Below are positions 15,293 through 18,111 of a stretch of DNA of 18,111 nt, piece by piece (within the stretch, counting starts at the first letter, position 1; every line of letters begins with the position of its first letter). A program made the position numbers and the translations under genes. The notes under the pieces are model-generated. The model did no database searches and was not told the DNA's origin. It saw only the letters and a program-made list of their open reading frames with translations. Origin of the DNA: Planctomycetota bacterium. GTDB taxonomy: Bacteria > Planctomycetota > Planctomycetia > Pirellulales > Pirellulaceae. The stretch covers positions 1 to 18,111 of the forward strand of contig JAJRVM010000170.1 of assembly GCA_024277285.1 (NCBI GenBank). Reading direction: 5' to 3'.

Positions 15293-18111
15293 ATGAAACT
15301 ACGATGTGAACGAGGAAGTAAGAGAAGAGCCCGTCAGCCGCGACGTTGCGCAATCCTGGTCCGTGTTCTCCGATCCTTCTGGCAGTTCTTTCAGGCTTGG
15401 ATGTTTCCAGATTTCCGGTTTCCGAACCCAGCACGGGCAGCGGTTCCTTACGTGTTGTTCCTAATCGGAATGACGCTTGCATCGGCGCATGTATCACGAG
15501 CTAACCCGCCGGTATTCGTTGACATTAACGCGACGGGACCGGTTCGCGACGGGACGACCTGGTGCACAGCTTACCAGGATTTGCAGGATGCGTTGGCAGC
15601 GGCAAGTGCCGCGATCGGCACCATTACAGAAATCCGCGTGGCCGGTGGCGTCTACACTCCGGATCAGGGTGCGAGCCAAACCCAAGGTGACCGCGCATCC
15701 ACCTTTCAACTTATTACCGGCGTCTCTCTGCAAGGAGGTTTTGCGGGCTGCGGCGCGCCAGACCCGGATGTACGAGATCTAGTCGCAAACGAGACTATGC
15801 TCAGTGGAGATCTTTCCGGAAATGACGATTCTCCGATGGTCAGTAACTGTTGCACCGCAAATACCACACAGAGTTGTGATGACTCGGCGTGCCAAACGAA
15901 TGTCTGCAATGAGAGAGCTAGCTGCTGCAACGCTGCCTGGGACGCGACCTGCGCCCTGCTCGCTTCCTATTACTGCTGCGGGCTGTGCGGTGATACCTGC
16001 GAGAACGTTTACCATGTAGTGACGGGAAGCGGCACCGACTCTACCACCGTTCTTGGCGGCTTCACCATTACTGCCGGGAGAGCGGACGGCCTCGGAGCGT
16101 TACTCTTAGGAACCGGCGGCGGCATGCTGAACGATGCCGGAAATCCGACCGTTACGAATTGCACCTTTGAAAGAAACTTTGCGAAAGTAGGCGGAGGAGT
16201 CGGGAACTTCAGCGCAAGTCCGACGCTAACCGGCTGCACGTTCACTGCTAACGCCGCCCCTGGAAGTAGTGGCGAGGGAGGTGCCATGATAAACAAGCTC
16301 GGAGGTACGAATCTGATCGACTGTCAATTCACGACTAACTACGCGCCATTCCTGGGAGGCGCTCTCCTAGACTCTGACAGTTTTACTACCGCAACGGGGT
16401 GCTCGTTCACTGAAAACTTAACCGAAGGTAGCGGCGGTGCCATCTTCGTGACGGGCGCTTCAATACTAACCTTGGACGATTCCACTTTTCGTGGGAACAG
16501 GGGCGAGTTTGGCGGCGCGATCACCGCGCTTCAAGGTGCCCTTCAAATCAACGTTTGCCGGTTTGAAGCAAACAAGGCACTGTCGGGCGGCGGTGCCATA
16601 GCTACTCAGGTCACAAACACAGTGATAAGGAATAGCGAGTTTTCGGGCAATTCTGCTCAAGACGGAGGTGCTGTTTACAGCACCAGCGCGCCTCTCAATC
16701 TTTTTTCGGTCACCAACTCGGTGTTCCGCGACAACTCCGCCATGGGTTTGGGAGGAGGGCTGTTCTTCTCCTTTACCGACATCGTTCTTACTAATTGCAC
16801 CATGGCGAATAACTCGGCATCATCGGGGCGTGCTTTGTTTCTCTCCACCGGTCTGGTTAATCCAATGCTGATAAGCAACTGCATACTCTGGGACGGTGGA
16901 GACGAAATCCTTCATGAAGGAGAGCCTTCGCTCGTCATCAGGTATTCGAATATTGAGGGCGGGGCTTCTGGAGTTGGCAACATCAACGAAATACCTAACT
17001 TCGTAGATCTGGGTGGTGGCGATCTACGATTGCTGAGCGGATCTCCGGGCATTGACGCAGGCGAAAACGTATCCGTTCCGCTCGGCGCACTCACCGATTT
17101 CGACGGCAATCCACGATTCGTGGATAATCCAAACACGCCGGACTGCCCCCAGCCGGGAGCCGATTGCGGTACTGCCCCTATCGTAGATATGGGTGCCTTC
17201 GAGTGGCAGCGAGACTGCAACAGCAACGGAATACCCGATTCTCAGGAATTGCCGCAAATGGGGAACGTGTCTTCCACCTGGGTCGGCACGGCAGGCATGT
17301 GGGATGACGCCCTGAATGGCAACGTGAGTTGGTGCCTGCCGGAGGTGCCGAGCAACAACCCGCGGGCGAGTTTTGATGTGACCATCGCCGGGGTCGACGC
17401 CAATATTACACTGAACATCTCGCCGACCGTTGATTCCATGTCCCTATTAAATGGCGGCATGCTCGTCGTCGGAGACGCAAGTGCGGGGGGGAGGACCCTT
17501 ATCGTAGAAGGCTCGCCCGGAGTGCCCTGCGCTCCAGGTGTGGACGGTTGCATTGTCAATACAGGCACTTTTCTCGCTACAGATCGTGAGGTGCTCACGC
17601 TGAGGGCATCGATCATCGACCAGGGCGGCATCTGCGGTGTCGGCGGTGTGCTCAAGGCCACCGACGGCGCGTTCAACGACCCCACCGGCCCGGATCGTGC
17701 GGATGACAAGAGTATTCTCGAAATCAGCGGCGCGGTCGTTCGCGGCGGAACCGTGAGAACGGAGGGCGACAACAGCGAGATTCACCTCATTGGTGGAGCA
17801 GAGCTAGAAAATGTATGTGTGGAGGGAGTCGTCGTTTTGGACAAAGGTGGCGTGGTTGTTCCGGATGGGAGGCTGGGCCGGTTCGGCGGTACGGTGACCA
17901 ACAACAGCCGAATCACCATCGGGGGCGAGACGCTCACGACGCGGTTTCAATCAGCCGACGGTGAATCTGTGCTTGCCGGCAGTGGGTCAGTACTCTTGAC
18001 GAACCAAGCCAATAGCGAGTTAGGTGGGTTCAAAACCACGCTTGTCAACTCTACAGAACATCGAATCGCAGGTGCCGGAATCATTTTCGGCGGACTGACG
18101 AATGAAGGGAC
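15293..18111 (+). CDS. Secreted PMP-type right-handed beta-helix protein (3' truncated by window)
   Basis: I read this frame through from ATG 15293 to the window edge: 939 codons with no stop, so the 3' end lies outside. The N-terminus is a long Arg-rich leader and a hydrophobic stretch (PYVLFLIGMTLASA) with likely cleavage after VSRA. Residues about 60-185 match the start of planctomycetal PMP-like proteins (TGPVRDGTTWCTAYQDLQDA; later LSGDLSGND). Residues 186-236 are a twelve-cysteine insert. Residues about 255-540 form a beta-helix with nine FxxN-like motifs (FERN, FTAN, FTTN, FTEN, FRGN, FEAN, FSGN, FRDN, MANN) alternating with GGA(I/L/V/M), as in chlamydial polymorphic membrane proteins. 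A calcium-loop linker (CNSNGIPDSQE) at about 641 precedes a second beta-rich module. AAGGCGGGG nine nt upstream supports the start. It is probably an extracellular adhesin. Confidence 0.92.
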   Translation, partial: MKLRCERGSKRRARQPRRCAILVRVLRSFWQFFQAWMFPDFRFPNPARAAVPYVLFLIGMTLASAHVSRANPPVFVDINATGPVRDGTTWCTAYQDLQDALAAASAAIGTITEIRVAGGVYTPDQGASQTQGDRASTFQLITGVSLQGGFAGCGAPDPDVRDLVANETMLSGDLSGNDDSPMVSNCCTANTTQSCDDSACQTNVCNERASCCNAAWDATCALLASYYCCGLCGDTCENVYHVVTGSGTDSTTVLGGFTITAGRADGLGALLLGTGGGMLNDAGNPTVTNCTFERNFAKVGGGVGNFSASPTLTGCTFTANAAPGSSGEGGAMINKLGGTNLIDCQFTTNYAPFLGGALLDSDSFTTATGCSFTENLTEGSGGAIFVTGASILTLDDSTFRGNRGEFGGAITALQGALQINVCRFEANKALSGGGAIATQVTNTVIRNSEFSGNSAQDGGAVYSTSAPLNLFSVTNSVFRDNSAMGLGGGLFFSFTDIVLTNCTMANNSASSGRALFLSTGLVNPMLISNCILWDGGDEILHEGEPSLVIRYSNIEGGASGVGNINEIPNFVDLGGGDLRLLSGSPGIDAGENVSVPLGALTDFDGNPRFVDNPNTPDCPQPGADCGTAPIVDMGAFEWQRDCNSNGIPDSQELPQMGNVSSTWVGTAGMWDDALNGNVSWCLPEVPSNNPRASFDVTIAGVDANITLNISPTVDSMSLLNGGMLVVGDASAGGRTLIVEGSPGVPCAPGVDGCIVNTGTFLATDREVLTLRASIIDQGGICGVGGVLKATDGAFNDPTGPDRADDKSILEISGAVVRGGTVRTEGDNSEIHLIGGAELENVCVEGVVVLDKGGVVVPDGRLGRFGGTVTNNSRITIGGETLTTRFQSADGESVLAGSGSVLLTNQANSELGGFKTTLVNSTEHRIAGAGIIFGGLTNEG
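15848..16000 (+). other. Twelve-cysteine module inserted in the beta-helix protein
   Basis: Residues 186-236 contain twelve cysteines in 51 residues, arranged as CC...C...C...C...CC...WD..C...CC..C...C. From memory of similar proteins, a CC/WD/C module like this recurs in planctomycetal and myxobacterial secreted proteins. It lies exactly between LSGDLSGND and ENVYHVVTGSG, two stretches that are normally close together in PMP-like proteins, so it reads as an inserted domain. The rest of the beta-helix is cysteine-poor, apart from single Cys residues before several FxxN motifs. Confidence 0.75.

Noticed and set aside
15477..17785. Many short frames on both strands in the right part of the window
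   Set aside because: All lie inside the continuous plus-strand frame from 15293 to 18111, which has a signal sequence and PMP-type motifs.

Overview
The window looks like chromosomal DNA of a Planctomycetota bacterium (Phycisphaerae-like is my guess, not demonstrated). The reasons are family-level: an ECF sigma factor directly followed by a membrane-anchored Ser/Thr kinase with TPRs, a second kinase of the same type, and very large secreted proteins built from T5SS/PEP-CTERM-type beta repeats, calcium-loop linkers of the form DCNSNGIPDECD, cysteine-rich modules and a dockerin-like C-terminus. GC content is high throughout the coding regions.

Layout. 1-650 (+): C-terminal part of a tyrosine recombinase, cut by the window edge. 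705-1928 (+): AAA/DUF4143 ATPase, preceded by a good sigma70-type promoter overlapping the recombinase stop. 2215-5154 (+): Ser/Thr kinase 1 with a cytoplasmic kinase domain, one membrane helix and an array of 42-residue kinesin-light-chain-like TPRs. 5220-9860 (-): a 1546-residue secreted repeat protein ending in a dockerin-like EF-hand pair. 10097-11977 (-): a 626-residue secreted cysteine-rich protein with a possible cohesin-like beta domain. 12218-12841 (+): ECF sigma factor. 12900-15161 (+): Ser/Thr kinase 2 with canonical TPRs. 15293 to the window end (+): a secreted polymorphic-membrane-protein-type beta-helix protein of more than 939 residues, open at the right edge and with no in-frame stop.

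How the genes may work together. The sigma factor and kinase 2 are co-directional, 58 bp apart, and form a typical planctomycetal sigma/kinase signalling pair. They sit between two sets of secreted surface or matrix proteins: the cysteine-rich and dockerin-bearing genes diverge from the sigma gene, and the beta-helix gene follows kinase 2. A reasonable but unproven model is that the sigma/kinase pair controls expression of these flanking extracellular proteins. The dockerin-like tail of one protein and the cohesin-like domain of its neighbour could attach them to each other. Kinase 1 is a paralogue of kinase 2 without an adjacent sigma gene. The recombinase and ATPase at the left edge look like an accessory or mobile-element boundary unrelated to the rest.
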